Source: Oscarella lobularis (lineage: Eukaryota > Porifera > Homoscleromorpha > Homosclerophorida > Oscarellidae). Taken from it: DNA of 64,000 bases. The notes under the pieces were generated by a model, which saw only the letters and a list, made by a program, of their open reading frames with translations, was not told where the DNA came from and ran no database searches. This document shows, piece by piece, positions 1 through 9,582 of this stretch (positions are counted from its first letter, which is position 1; each line of letters starts with the position of its first letter). A program made the position numbers and the translations under genes. The stretch covers positions 1,736,001 to 1,800,000 of the forward strand of contig NC_089177.1 of assembly GCF_947507565.1 (NCBI RefSeq), read 5' to 3'.

Positions 1-923
1 CCTTCGAAAAGGAATGCCACGACGCTGGGTAAGTAAGGAGCGGTCGAAGCTTAATACACGAATAAATAAACAGTTTCTCTTCAACAGCTACGTTTTCCCA
101 GAGAAACTCAAGACGCTGCTGACAGCAAAGCTGTCAGCAGCGTCCATGAAAAAGCGCCACGGGCGTCTAGAAAGCAACCGCGAGCGGCGTGCAAGAGCGT
201 ATCTCGCGCTGAAAAACGCGATGTGGGTGAGTCGAAGTCGATCACGCGCAACACGCTCGCGCTCGAACGATCAATCGATCGATCTATGCCCTTTTTTTGT
301 ACGGCGCAGGGCTAGGGCGCGCGAAGGTCGCCGGTGGCACGTTCGAAAGAAACGGGCCAACCTATTGTTGGCCCGCCGCCTTGAAGGCCGTCCTTCGGGG
401 TCTTTACTCCGAAGACGTGCAAAATTGCGCAGATCCCGGCGCTCGGGGACGCGCCACATGCGAAGTAGGCTTTTTCTACTATGTTTGAACACGTAGAACT
501 CACCTTACTTTAGCGGCCGATTGTCAACGTCGAGCTGGGCGAGGTGCTTGAAGCTTTCGACGCAAGGAGCGCCGAACCGGCAAAACGAAGCCACCAAGAA
601 ATATAATTAGACAAAATATGCGTATCTATTATGACATATAAGGTCTTACTTACCCCAAATAATGTCTTGTACATAATAAAATGACGAAAAAGACCACTTT
701 TCTGTTTATTAGCGCGCGTTAGTTTGGAACCGTCATCGTTAGACCGAACGTTACAGGCGTTCTACAACGACAATCGAATCTGCTACTAGGCGAATGCATA
801 GAAAATAGATCAAAGTATTTTTTAAGCGTGTTTTATTTTTTTGACATTTTTTGACCCTTAAGGGAAAGCTCTTGTCGCTTTCTTTTCGACATTTCAGATC
901 GAGCGTTAGAGCGCTTACCTGTA
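1..923. other. region without recognised gene; two perfect hairpins
   Basis: I see no convincing gene here. Overlapping open frames at about 14-500 occur on both strands and match nothing I recognise. Two perfect inverted repeats stand out. At 112-144 a 15-bp stem (112-126 with 130-144) encloses a 3-base AAA loop. At 353-375 a 9-bp stem encloses a 5-base loop. Bases 600-900 are AT-rich and featureless. A pyrimidine tract ending in CAG at about 887-896 could be a splice acceptor feeding the gene at 924. Confidence 0.5.
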
Positions 924-1286
924 ATGGAAGAACAGCCACGTGTCTTTCAGTTGCGTTCGTTTGTTCGAGGTCATCACGCTTATTTAGCTGAATGGACACC
1001 GGATTTCGGAGAAATTCTGCTAGTACACATAGAGCCGGGCAATGTGTACGATCGATATGCAGTGGCAGTGAATAAAGATGGGATCGTTGTTGACCTACCT
1101 CGAGAAATTAGCCGAACTGCCTATTACTTTCTACAGTGCGAAAGGAACTCAATTGAGTGTGAAATCGTCGGTCGAAGGGTGAACCGCGGACGTGGACTTG
1201 GACTCGAAGTGCCATGCCTCTACAAATTCATCGGAAGAAAGGATTTAGTAGAGAAACTTCCTAGTTTGATTGGTAGAGATGACTAG
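924..1286 (+). CDS. HIRAN-like domain protein, 120 aa
   Basis: A short, complete frame of 120 residues. Residues 6 to about 110 have the HIRAN-like pattern FVRGHHAY...W.P..GE.LLV..EPGNVYDRYAVAV, then a hydrophobic core and NRGRGLGLEVPC. HIRAN domains occur at the N-terminus of HLTF/Rad5 helicases, where they bind 3' DNA ends. Stand-alone versions are common in cnidarian and sponge genomes, often near mobile elements. No helicase or zinc finger is fused here. The start at 924 is the first ATG after a possible splice acceptor near 896, so an upstream exon cannot be excluded. Role unknown; domain call fairly confident. Confidence 0.6.
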   Translation: MEEQPRVFQLRSFVRGHHAYLAEWTPDFGEILLVHIEPGNVYDRYAVAVNKDGIVVDLPREISRTAYYFLQCERNSIECEIVGRRVNRGRGLGLEVPCLYKFIGRKDLVEKLPSLIGRDD

Positions 1287-1932
1287 ATGGCCGTAATAAA
1301 GAGTTCTGCAGGGAAGGGTTTGGTCCAAATTTGGTGGCCGCTTTACGTAATGAACAGATGGCCGTATCAGGGATATAATAGAAGAGGGATATGTAACTCG
1401 CGCTATCATGTGACATTTCCTTGATGCAAGCATTGTTACGGTTAGTACCCGTATAGGAGCCTCCAATACGCTTCCGTTTCGTCACTAATATTCTCTTTTA
1501 GCTGAAGCCTTTAGAAAATGTGGACCGAGCCGAACTCGAATTGCGAAAGCGCAATCGCAGCCTGTGCAAACTAGCATGGTTTGATGTCAACCTAGGCAAG
1601 TAGTAAAATCGTAGAATTGCATTTGAATCCGTTCCTTCGCAGCTAAGATATCGACACTTTTCGTCCCATGACGACAAAACTCGACCAATTTTGCTGCAAT
1701 TTACACAACTCATTGACTAGGTGGTTTCAAATCTATTTTCAAAGCAACTTAAGCAAAAATCCTTTTATGGAAGTCGAAATTAGCGTTTAGATGTAAGAAA
1801 AAGAGCTAGCGCACGCTATACATTGACATTCTTTATCGTTTTTCAAGAGCAAGAAGAAGCCGATCGGACGTATCGCTACCATGCAAGCGGCTTCTTCAGA
1901 GTTTTCTGAAGCCATCTGCAATGGTAAGAGTG
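1287..1932. other. flank of the transposon; possible short terminal exon
   Basis: Mostly non-coding. A possible 3' exon lies at 1502-1603 on the plus strand, after a pyrimidine-rich acceptor (ttctcttttag). It encodes about 33 residues rich in Arg, Leu and Glu and ends in TAG, matching nothing I know. From about 1850 a plus frame runs to the transposon at 1933. It would resume in frame after 7319 if the element and one target copy were removed, so the transposon may have landed in a coding exon. That is inference from frame continuity only. Confidence 0.3.
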
Positions 1933-2071
1933 TAGCCTCGCAAGCCAGGCTCTCCCATAGTGAAGCGCGCGTTAGCACGTCCACTACTGGGAGAGCCTGG
2001 GTGCACTCGTCTGCGTCATAGGCCATGTGACCACCCCACTTTCCACGTGACAACCATCCACTAATTGAGTT
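1924..2071 (+). repeat. left target duplication and TIR
   Basis: Bases 1924-1932 are the 9-bp target duplication and 1933-2071 the TIR. Inside the TIR is a smaller inverted repeat, AGGCTCTCCCATAGTG against CACTACTGGGAGAGCCT, so a single end can fold into its own imperfect hairpin. Such subterminal hairpins may be transposase binding sites (inference). Confidence 0.85.
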
Positions 2072-2204
2072 GACCTTCCACTAACTAGGTTGGTGCGTGG
2101 AGCTTGGTTGAACGTCGTTACAGCGTGTCTATTTACGCGATATCTTCTCCTATGTCTTCTTCCTTCGTCGTCCTCGATCGAGACTATCGCTCTGAGAGAG
2201 CTGC

Positions 2205-5063
2205 TTGGTAAACGTTCTAATTGGAGCAAAAATTGTTCTATCTTTCTATGTAACCGTTAGGCTAGCGCTACAATACAGCTTAGGAGAAAGCGGCGATGCA
2301 GTTCCGGTTCAGCAAGTAGTTGACAGGCTGCGAGGGCGATTTTGTGCTTCGGCCTCTATCAGCGACACTGAAATTGGGCTGATTGTGCGTAAAGCGTTTC
2401 CTGGCGTTGGACGAAAGAAAATACAGATGACGTATTACTATACTCCATTGAAAAAAATCGCAGTTGAGGGTACCCATAACTAATTAATTAATTAATTGTC
2501 AAGGAGAGCAGTGGTTGATTACGTTTGATTACTTTTTTAAGACGTTTCAATTTGCCGTGAATCAGACAGCGCTGAAAAGGCAGAGGATCGCTGTCCTAAA
2601 ATTTTCAAAACCGACACGGGTTTGAAGTCAATATTGCCAAATCATGAACACACGTGATAGGTAATTCAGGTATTAATTGGAGCGACGTCTCTGCTGCTTT
2701 GGTCTCCGAGGTTGAATCAGCTGCACGCATCAACTGGAATACAAATCCAGATTTTATTTCTCGATTCTCTTTTGACGACTGTGCTGAACGGCTTCGAGAA
2801 AATGCTCCACGTTTTTGGGACATCTTAGTTGCCTTAGTGATGCCTCCACTTCGCTATGATAAATCTCACCATGATACGTCGCATTTTCAATTGAATACAA
2901 CTGCTGCGCTGCTTCTTTCCCTCATTGTAAAAAACCGATGTCAGCGAGAACAATCTTGGCCCCTACTCATAGGACTGATGCTAATCGGGCGTGGTACAAG
3001 CAAGCAGGCAAGCGGGTATAGTTAGATGTTTGATGATAATGTCTTATCCTTATCTTTAAGGTGACGCATATTCTAAATGAGGTTGGATTGGGTTCTTCAT
3101 ACCGACAGACGTGGCGCTTCTTGGACGAAGCTGTCCCTTCGTGCACCAGCATCGATGTCTTTGGAGACTCTCCCGTCATTTATTGCTTCGACAATCTAAA
3201 CATCACAAAGCATCAAGCGCATTACAGAAAAGGTTTTCAACCTTTTAAATATATTGGGGTAAAGATTATTTTTGATGGGTGTAGACAAACAATTGGAAAT
3301 GTGGGATATGACGACAAGGCTGGTCATCAAAGCCACAGACGTTCCCAATACACCTTTAGCACTTAGACCAACAGGGGTGAGCAGAAAAGCCTGTTTTGAT
3401 TTGTTTTAATAGCGAAAGTGCCTAGGTTAAGAAGAGAGCCGACCTGACCGAAGCTCACATTTTGCCGTCATCTGAGGACGGAAAATGGGCATTTTCGCGC
3501 GCAAAAATTTTTATTATGCGTTTTATTACCCGATGGTTTTTGTCACTGAAACATCTCAAGAACGCGTGCGGCAAGCCTGTTCCGTTCCGGGTCCCGAACG
3601 TGGTTGAAGCAGTGCCGCTGCCTATTCTGGACGTCAATGAAGGGACAAAAGACGGGACAGTACAGGTTATTGAGGAGTTTGCAAAAAGCATGAAAAAGAG
3701 CGACTCCTCACCTGTGGTAGGTCTTGTTTGTGTAAATTTTATGCTTTTACAGAAATTTTGCGGGTCAGGCTTTTGTCGGTGATCAACTCTCCTGCCGAAA
3801 TGTTAGAGGCGCCAAACGACTCAGAATGCCCGAACCATCAACATTTCATCAGCTTCAATGGGCAAAGGAATGCCCAGGTACGAATGAAATCTCTCGAAAA
3901 AGAGTTTGAAAAACACTAGACGCGCTTAGGAGATTTTCACTTCACGTGGGAGTGTCTCACACTTTGCATGCAATCTCTTTGGGGAGAAGAGCATGAAATT
4001 GGCACTCTTTGCCATCTGAAAGGGATCACGCGTCGATCTCCCGTTGACAAAAATGCTCAAAAATTTCAGCATTCGGACGACTTTTTCTGCAGGTAGGTGT
4101 ACCAGTTTCTCCACATAGACAGTATAAATCTTTGATTAGGCGTTTGAAGCCCATTTACTGTCATCAGCGTGTGCGTACTTTGACGTCAAAAACCACACTG
4201 ATGTCATTATTCTTCCATCATCTGACGGCCAACAAGAAGAATGGTTGGAAATTACAGCAGAGCGCATCGCCAAACAAACGCTTTGTGCACTGAATCCTTC
4301 AGATGACTGTGAGCACAAAGACGAAATCTACGCCTACCATCGCGCCTTCCTGCACTACGGGTTTCTGCATAACACTCTTCGAGAGGCTATACGTTACGAA
4401 GATGGGCCCGCAATCATTCGTCTCTGGCGCTTCTGGCTCGTCCCTCTCTTAGGAGGAGGAAAATATCAATACGCTAACGAAGCAGCCAATCTTCTATCTA
4501 ATTTGGCAGTCGATTGGCCAGAGGAAATTGCCAGAATTCATACCTTTTGCCGCACCGTCAATGCGACTGGCAAGCCTGGTGGTGGCAAACCGATAGATCA
4601 AATGGTTGAACACTATAATTTGTAAGTGCACACAGAAAAATTGCCGCTGTTTTGTACTAACCTTGTATACATTTGTCAGGATATTATCAAAAACGCAGTC
4701 CGCAACGCAGGGGCCAATTTGACAAAAGAGCATGTTCGTCGAGTATCAGAGGTAGCCTTTCTGCTAGCTAAAGCAAGCGCTTCAGTGGATCAAGTGTTCA
4801 ATACAGAGAAGTCTTCAACTCACACCATTCGCTCAGCCGATGAAGATATTTGTCAAATGGCGGAAGCTATCAGCAAATCTGAGCTATTCTGTAAAAAGGC
4901 TAATCGAGGATTCTCGAAGTTTTCTTTTGCTGATCCATGTAGGCGGGGCTTGCAAAAAATAGATGCAGGCTGGCTTTCAAAGTTTGTTGCAAAATCAAAA
5001 GATCTTATTCCAGATGATGCCGACAGACGACATGTTGATCTTGACGACGTGGATTTCTTTTAG
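2205..5063 (+). CDS. DUF6589-type (Academ-like) transposase, multi-exon
   Basis: Exon pieces lie at about 2205-2480, 2654-3000, 3061-3360, 3462-3718, 3770-3890, 3942-4091, 4140-4624 and 4680-5063, with short GT-AG introns between many. The first piece resembles an RFX-like winged helix (VPVQQVVDRLR, then a VGRKKI...YYY end). Later pieces show the family pattern LLIGLMLIGRGTSKQ, CFDNLNITKHQAHYRKG, GDQLSCRNVRGAKRL, a GDFHFTWEC junction made by splicing 3890 to 3942, YANEAANLL, and GGGKPIDQMVEHYNL followed by an LTKEHVRRVSEV segment. Acidic residues in FDNLNI, GDQL and the EHYN region are candidates for catalysis, but I cannot assign a DDE triad. No disabling mutation was noticed. Exon edges are approximate. 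The stop TAG at 5061-5063 lies 6 bp from the stop of the opposing helicase. Confidence 0.75.
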
Positions 5064-5069
5064 AAAACG

Positions 5070-6912
5070 TTATATATTTGTTATGTCTGTAAGACCTGAA
5101 ATCACATGAGAACGCTTTCTACTTCCTCTACAAGTATGTATAACATCAAAAATATCTCCTGCATGGCTTGCCTTCACTCCAGGAATTTTCGCAACATCTG
5201 AAGGACAATGCACATTTTCGCTGTACGACACAACTCGCTTCAAAAGAGTACTTGTCGCCACAGCTTCCGCTCCTCCAAAAACGTAACCATCTTTCCTGGC
5301 TAGGTTGTTTCTCCACGTCAGGAGGGAGGTATGCAGGTGACCATCCTTAGAGAAATAGCAAATTTGAAATTATGCATAGCATGACCACAGTACCACATGA
5401 ATTTCTGTACCTGCGTCTTTGAGTCGTTCAGCGAAGTGCTCATTGCTGTTCTAGCTTTCCTAATCTTCGGAAATTCAAAAAAACCATATGGATCAGCGAC
5501 GTCATTGCATCTGCTACAGCAAGGTAGTTCTCCTTGATCTGCGGCCGAGAATGGAGAGTCTAGTGCTGAGCAGATCTTTTTTCGTAGACAAGCTTTCCCG
5601 GCCAGAAAAGCTCCAATATCAGGAGCAACAGTTTTGTTCTTGTCACTCCCTTTCCTGTAAAGAAGAACGGCAGTAGATGCCTCACCGTCTCTTCCAGCAC
5701 GGCCAAACATCTGGCAAAAGTCCGTTGTAATGCAATGCGAATATTAATTACGTGATTACCTGAACTAGCTCTGAAAGACTGTGAGGCAAACCGTAGAAAA
5801 TGACAAGGCGTACGTTGGGCACATCAATTCCCTAAAGAATTTTAAGAAAGTAAATTTTGAGTACGAGTTTGCTCTTACCATTCCAAAACCGACTGTTGCA
5901 ATCATCACCTGTGTTTCCCCATTTTTGAACTTATCTTCAGCTTGTGTTCTTGTGCTAGATGTTAGAGACGAATGATGGACACTGACTGGACCGTATACTG
6001 AAAGCTGTTTCCAGATCAATAAAACAGCTTCTTTAGTAGCAGCATATATAATTATTTTGTCCACACTGTTCTGCTGTAGCTTTTCCACCACTGAGGCAAG
6101 TGATGCCTAATAAGTTGTCAGAATGAAGAGAACGACAATACTGTGTGTTCACCTCAAGGCTTCTTTTCATCTCTGTTGCCAGGTAAAATATATTTGGTCG
6201 ATTAAGAGGGCGGGTGACAAATATTGGATTTTCTATTCCAACACGATCCATGACTTTAAGTATTGTCGACTTTGTTGCTGTTGCTGTCAGCGCCATTACG
6301 GGACAGGCCGTAAATTTTCTTAGACAGCCAAGCTCACGAAAGTCCTTTCGAAAATCGTCACCCCTAGCAAGAGAGAATCAGATCTTATTCTAAGTGCATG
6401 TGTAAATACCATTCAACAGCACAGTGTGCCTCATCTATTGCAATAAGGCAGACCTTTTGCCACAAATTTAATTTGCCCAGTCTTGAATGAAAATGAGAAT
6501 TCACCGCGCATTCTGGAGATAAAAATACTAAATGGGTAAATAAGAGCACTAGTAAGAAAATGTCTTTGTAAAGTACCGTATTGGCAAATTTGAAGTTCTG
6601 AATCGCTTATATCTTTGACCTGATTTTTTGCTATCAGGCAAACGCATCGACTATTTATTTTTCTCAATTTTTCGATCTGAAGAAAATTGATCGAGAAAAT
6701 TGAGGTGTGGCTTGCCAATGCCTACCCACCTGGTCATGCATCAGTGCCCGAAGAGCGCTGACAATCAAACAGAGCGACCGTTCTATGAGCAGAGGTGGAA
6801 GGAGGTAGCATAACGACTTTCCGTGGCTAGTGCCCATGCGCACTACGACATCTTGGCCATCGATAGCGGCCGAAATAGCCTCTAACTGACCTAGAAAAGG
6901 CATCGACCTCAT
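5070..6912 (-). CDS. RecQ-family SF2 helicase of the transposon
   Basis: Reading leftwards from 6912: a motif 0-like Gln (FLGQLEAI), Walker A MGTSHGKSLCY, a DEAH box (AIDEAHCAVEW, near 6425-6440), then after a short intron GDDFRKDFRELGCLRKF and motif III ALTATAT (about 6280-6296). Motif IV follows (IIIYAATKEA, about 6050), then IATVGFGM and motif VI FGRAGRDGE (about 5690-5710). A cysteine cluster CCSRCND near 5510 is the RecQ zinc site, and the last exon ends at 5070. The order and spacing match RecQ helicases (3'-5' unwinding), here without RQC or HRDC domains that I can see. At least four short introns are needed. The frame appears intact. The N-terminus is short, starting just before motif 0, so an upstream exon may be missing. 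It probably assists transposition (inference). Confidence 0.85.
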
Positions 6913-7180
6913 ATATGACCGACGCTATAGCTTCGCAAGCCGGGCGATAGCCGTCGTGTGTGCGCTACTAGTACAAAAGGATTGTGAGGCTACTATAGGT
7001 CTTTGCGAGACCTGGACGAAAGACGTCGTGCAAAAAAACTTCGCGGAGAACGGAAGTCGCTCTCTCAGCTAGCTCAGAAGGCACGTCCATCACTCGCGAG
7101 CCACAGTTCAAGCAAATTAACCAACGTGACGTCTTTAATCTGATTAATTAAATCCAGCCAGTAACAGGCACCAAATTACA

Positions 7181-7328
7181 AACTCAATTAGTGGATGGTT
7201 GTCACGTGGAAAGTGGGGTGGTCACATGGCCTATGACGCAGACGAGTGCACCCAGGCTCTCCCAGTAGTGGACGTGCTAACGCGCGCTTCACTACGGGAG
7301 AGCCTGGCTTGCGAGGCTAGTAAGAGTG
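7181..7328 (-). repeat. right TIR and target duplication
   Basis: Bases 7181-7319 are the inverted copy of 1933-2071, with about one mismatch (CCCGTAG against CCCATAG). Bases 7320-7328 repeat GTAAGAGTG. The short frames inside both TIRs are by-products of the repeat. Confidence 0.85.
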
Positions 7329-7819
7329 AAGTCACGAGCAGCGTAACGGAACTCGCGAACTCCATCGCGATTTCCACTCAGCGACGCAGACGTTGCTTTT
7401 CTAGTCCATCTTTTGTTATTGCCCTCTTCTAGACTTCTGAACATCCTACAAACGCTAAGCCCAAACCCTTAGCCCAACCTTTAGGGTTAATTAGGGCTAA
7501 TTGCCTCTCCACTAAAACAATGTTTTTTAGATGGTCAACGCCTCAAAATATTCACCCGTCATGTTGTCATTACCGTCAGAGAGGCGTCCCGGACAACGCC
7601 AAGGATAATATATTATATACAAATAAACGCATTCCTCAGATATGTCAAATTTTCAACCAGGAATGAGCTTGATTCTTTGGCATGTCATCTCTATTATAGG
7701 AAACAAATTAATATGCATATGTATATATTTACATCAATTCATTTTGATTTACGAATGAATTATGCTGAAACTAAAGATTATTTCAATCTGTTCAAACAAG
7801 AAGATAACTTTGGAACTCA
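7329..7819. other. intergenic, AT-rich; telomere-like motifs
   Basis: No gene recognised. At about 7455-7505 there are degenerate copies of TTAGGG and its complement (cccttagcccaacctttagggttaattagggc). They are too few and irregular to be an interstitial telomere. The rest is AT-rich sequence downstream of the minus-strand integrase-like gene. Confidence 0.4.
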
Positions 7820-9378
7820 CTAGCTACACAAGCTAACCGCATGACTAAATAAGTTTGCCCCGTAAGCTCCGTCTTCATCTAATGGATTGATCTCACGCTG
7901 AATTCTCTCTACAGCTGTTCGTCCGACATTGTGGATTATTGCAGGAACAGCGACAGCGGCTTCAGAATCGTCAAGTGAAGCCGGCCCGTCTTCGTCTACA
8001 CCGTAATCTTCTGTGGGAATAAAATAAAGGTCTACTCTCTCACACAAAACACCTGTAAACCACATCTGATACGGAGACTTTCCTCCTTGCCCGCGAACTG
8101 CGTGGTGATTCCATTGGTCAACAAAGCCCTAGAGAGAATCATTAATTCTCGATAGGACTACGTAGTGTAAACAAAACAGGTGCTTTTCTTTTAATTGGCC
8201 TGTATCTTCAAGGTAGTGGAAAAGGTTGATGTACCGTTGTAGGACAACTCGTCGAACGTCAACCCAGAGCCGCTCAATTCTCTGATTGTGTACTCTAGCT
8301 CCCATGATCACTGATGCTCTGTTAATACCACGCAAAGGATGTTCCAGCATGTAGCGCGCAACACCCACGTTTTCCCCTCCGCGATCGCATCGCACTCTCG
8401 ATGGCAATCCGTACCTCTGCTGTGCATTCTGGAAAAACTCAAGAACCGTTTGCGCTCGATTGTTATCCGCACAGCGAAGGTACGTTATCATACGACTATA
8501 TCCATCTATGCATCCGTGAACCACAAATCGCCATCGAATTAACTTATGGTTTCCGTCGAAGTGCCTAAAAACTTGTGTAATTTACAGCTGTCAAAACAGC
8601 CATCAGCATGCGCGCAAATAACCAGAGATCGTTTGGTGCTCTAACGCTGTACGTTCTGCGAATAATAGGAACTCGTCTCCGAATAGAACGATTTACGGGA
8701 TCTACCCTAGAAAGAGACAGTCGGACGCGCCATCTCTGCACGTAGACGCCTTTTGCATTTAGAGCTCCCATGACCAGAACCTCGCCGGAATCGGGATAAT
8801 GTTGGAGAATCGCTGCAATCTCAGCGTCTAGTTCGTTGTCGTCTACGTCGGAGTAGATTTGGGATCCAATTGGCAAACCAATTTCTTGACGTCGTCGTCG
8901 TAGAGTACGCTCCGAAATTCCAAGTGTAGTACTAACTCGTCTCCACGATCCCATACTTCGAAATAGCTCTTCGATTGCTTCTTGAGAAACAACCAGTCTT
9001 GGTCGTCCTCCAGTGCTTTCAGCTTCAGGAACGGTACCGAGCACTGCTATTGAATGAGCCGATTGTTCGTCTAGTTCGTCAATGGAGCGGAGTTCCTCTT
9101 CGCATTCATTTTTCTGTTCCTCCACTGCACGCCGTAATGTCAACAGGGCTTCCAAGAGGTCTTGAGCTGTCGCTCGACTTTGGAGTACACCTGGTTTGCG
9201 AGTAACTTCAATGACGATGAGCAATCGACGAGTGAATAGACTTACCAAGTACATCCGCAGCATGCTGAAGCCGAGCGGCAACACTCGCTAAAGCTGAAGG
9301 ACGATATGAATGCTGTAGTCGCTGAGATTCGTCCAAGAGAGATGGGACAGATGTAACAAAGTCACGCACATCGGCCAT
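7820..9378 (-). CDS. rve-type (DDE) integrase-like protein with N-terminal HTH
   Basis: A spliced minus-strand gene. Exon 1 starts at ATG 9378 (MADVRDFV); the in-frame ATG at 9423 is an alternative. A short intron lies at about 9205-9245. Exon 2 holds an acidic linker and a resolvase/IS481-like helix-turn-helix ([31 protein letters not shown]). A 57-bp intron (about 8535-8591, gttatt...ttttag) joins APNDLW to [13 protein letters not shown], creating the first catalytic Asp. The second is in [10 protein letters not shown] and the Glu in [12 protein letters not shown], so a D-D-E triad is complete. The C-terminal tail ends at 7820. This family is widespread in cnidarian, sponge and fish genomes. 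No TIRs or target duplication were found around it, so it may be a domesticated or immobile copy. Frames appear open throughout. Confidence 0.75.
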
Positions 9379-9582
9379 GATGAGATGGACTATAGATAGC
9401 GCGCGGTATAATGCATTACCCACAAGTGATCTTTATTAGAAGTTGCACTCGATCAAACAAATTTGAAAATCATTGTCGCTTTTTGAACAAAAAATCAACA
9501 AACCGTTTCATTCGCAATCTCTATCGGGTCTTAATCTTACTTTAGTGAACGAACGCAACTGGCGTCAAAATGCTGCTTGTAA

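Larger units (their letters stand above)
1933..7319. mobile_element. complete TIR DNA transposon with DUF6589/Academ-like transposase and RecQ helicase
   Basis: A 5387-bp element bounded by 139-bp terminal inverted repeats (1933-2071 and 7181-7319) differing at about one base. It is flanked by a perfect 9-bp direct repeat GTAAGAGTG (1924-1932 and 7320-7328), the target site duplication. The termini read TAGCCTCG...CGAGGCTA. It carries two convergent, intron-containing genes: a DUF6589-type transposase on plus and a RecQ-family SF2 helicase on minus. From memory, an Academ lineage with a helicase (AcademH) is known from animals and fungi, and this element fits that idea. The 9-bp TSD alone could also suggest Mutator, but no MULE transposase is seen. 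Near-identical TIRs and intact reading frames suggest recent activity. Confidence 0.85.

Noticed and set aside
14-503. Overlapping long frames on both strands
   Set aside because: Arg-rich, no recognisable motif, mutually overlapping; typical of chance frames in GC-richer DNA.
6925-6995. Possible small nested element with ends like the Academ-like TIR (GCTTCGCAAGCC ... GTGAGGCTA)
   Set aside because: The similarity covers only about 10-12 bases per end and no target duplication is clear.
1924-7328. Assignment of the 1.9-7.3 kb element to Mutator because of the 9-bp TSD
   Set aside because: No MULE transposase motif; the protein pattern is DUF6589-like and a RecQ helicase is present.
7455-7505. 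Interstitial telomere-like TTAGGG motifs
   Set aside because: Only a few degenerate copies in both orientations.
7820-9378. That the integrase-like gene is the transposase of a bounded element
   Set aside because: No inverted ends or target duplication found on either side.
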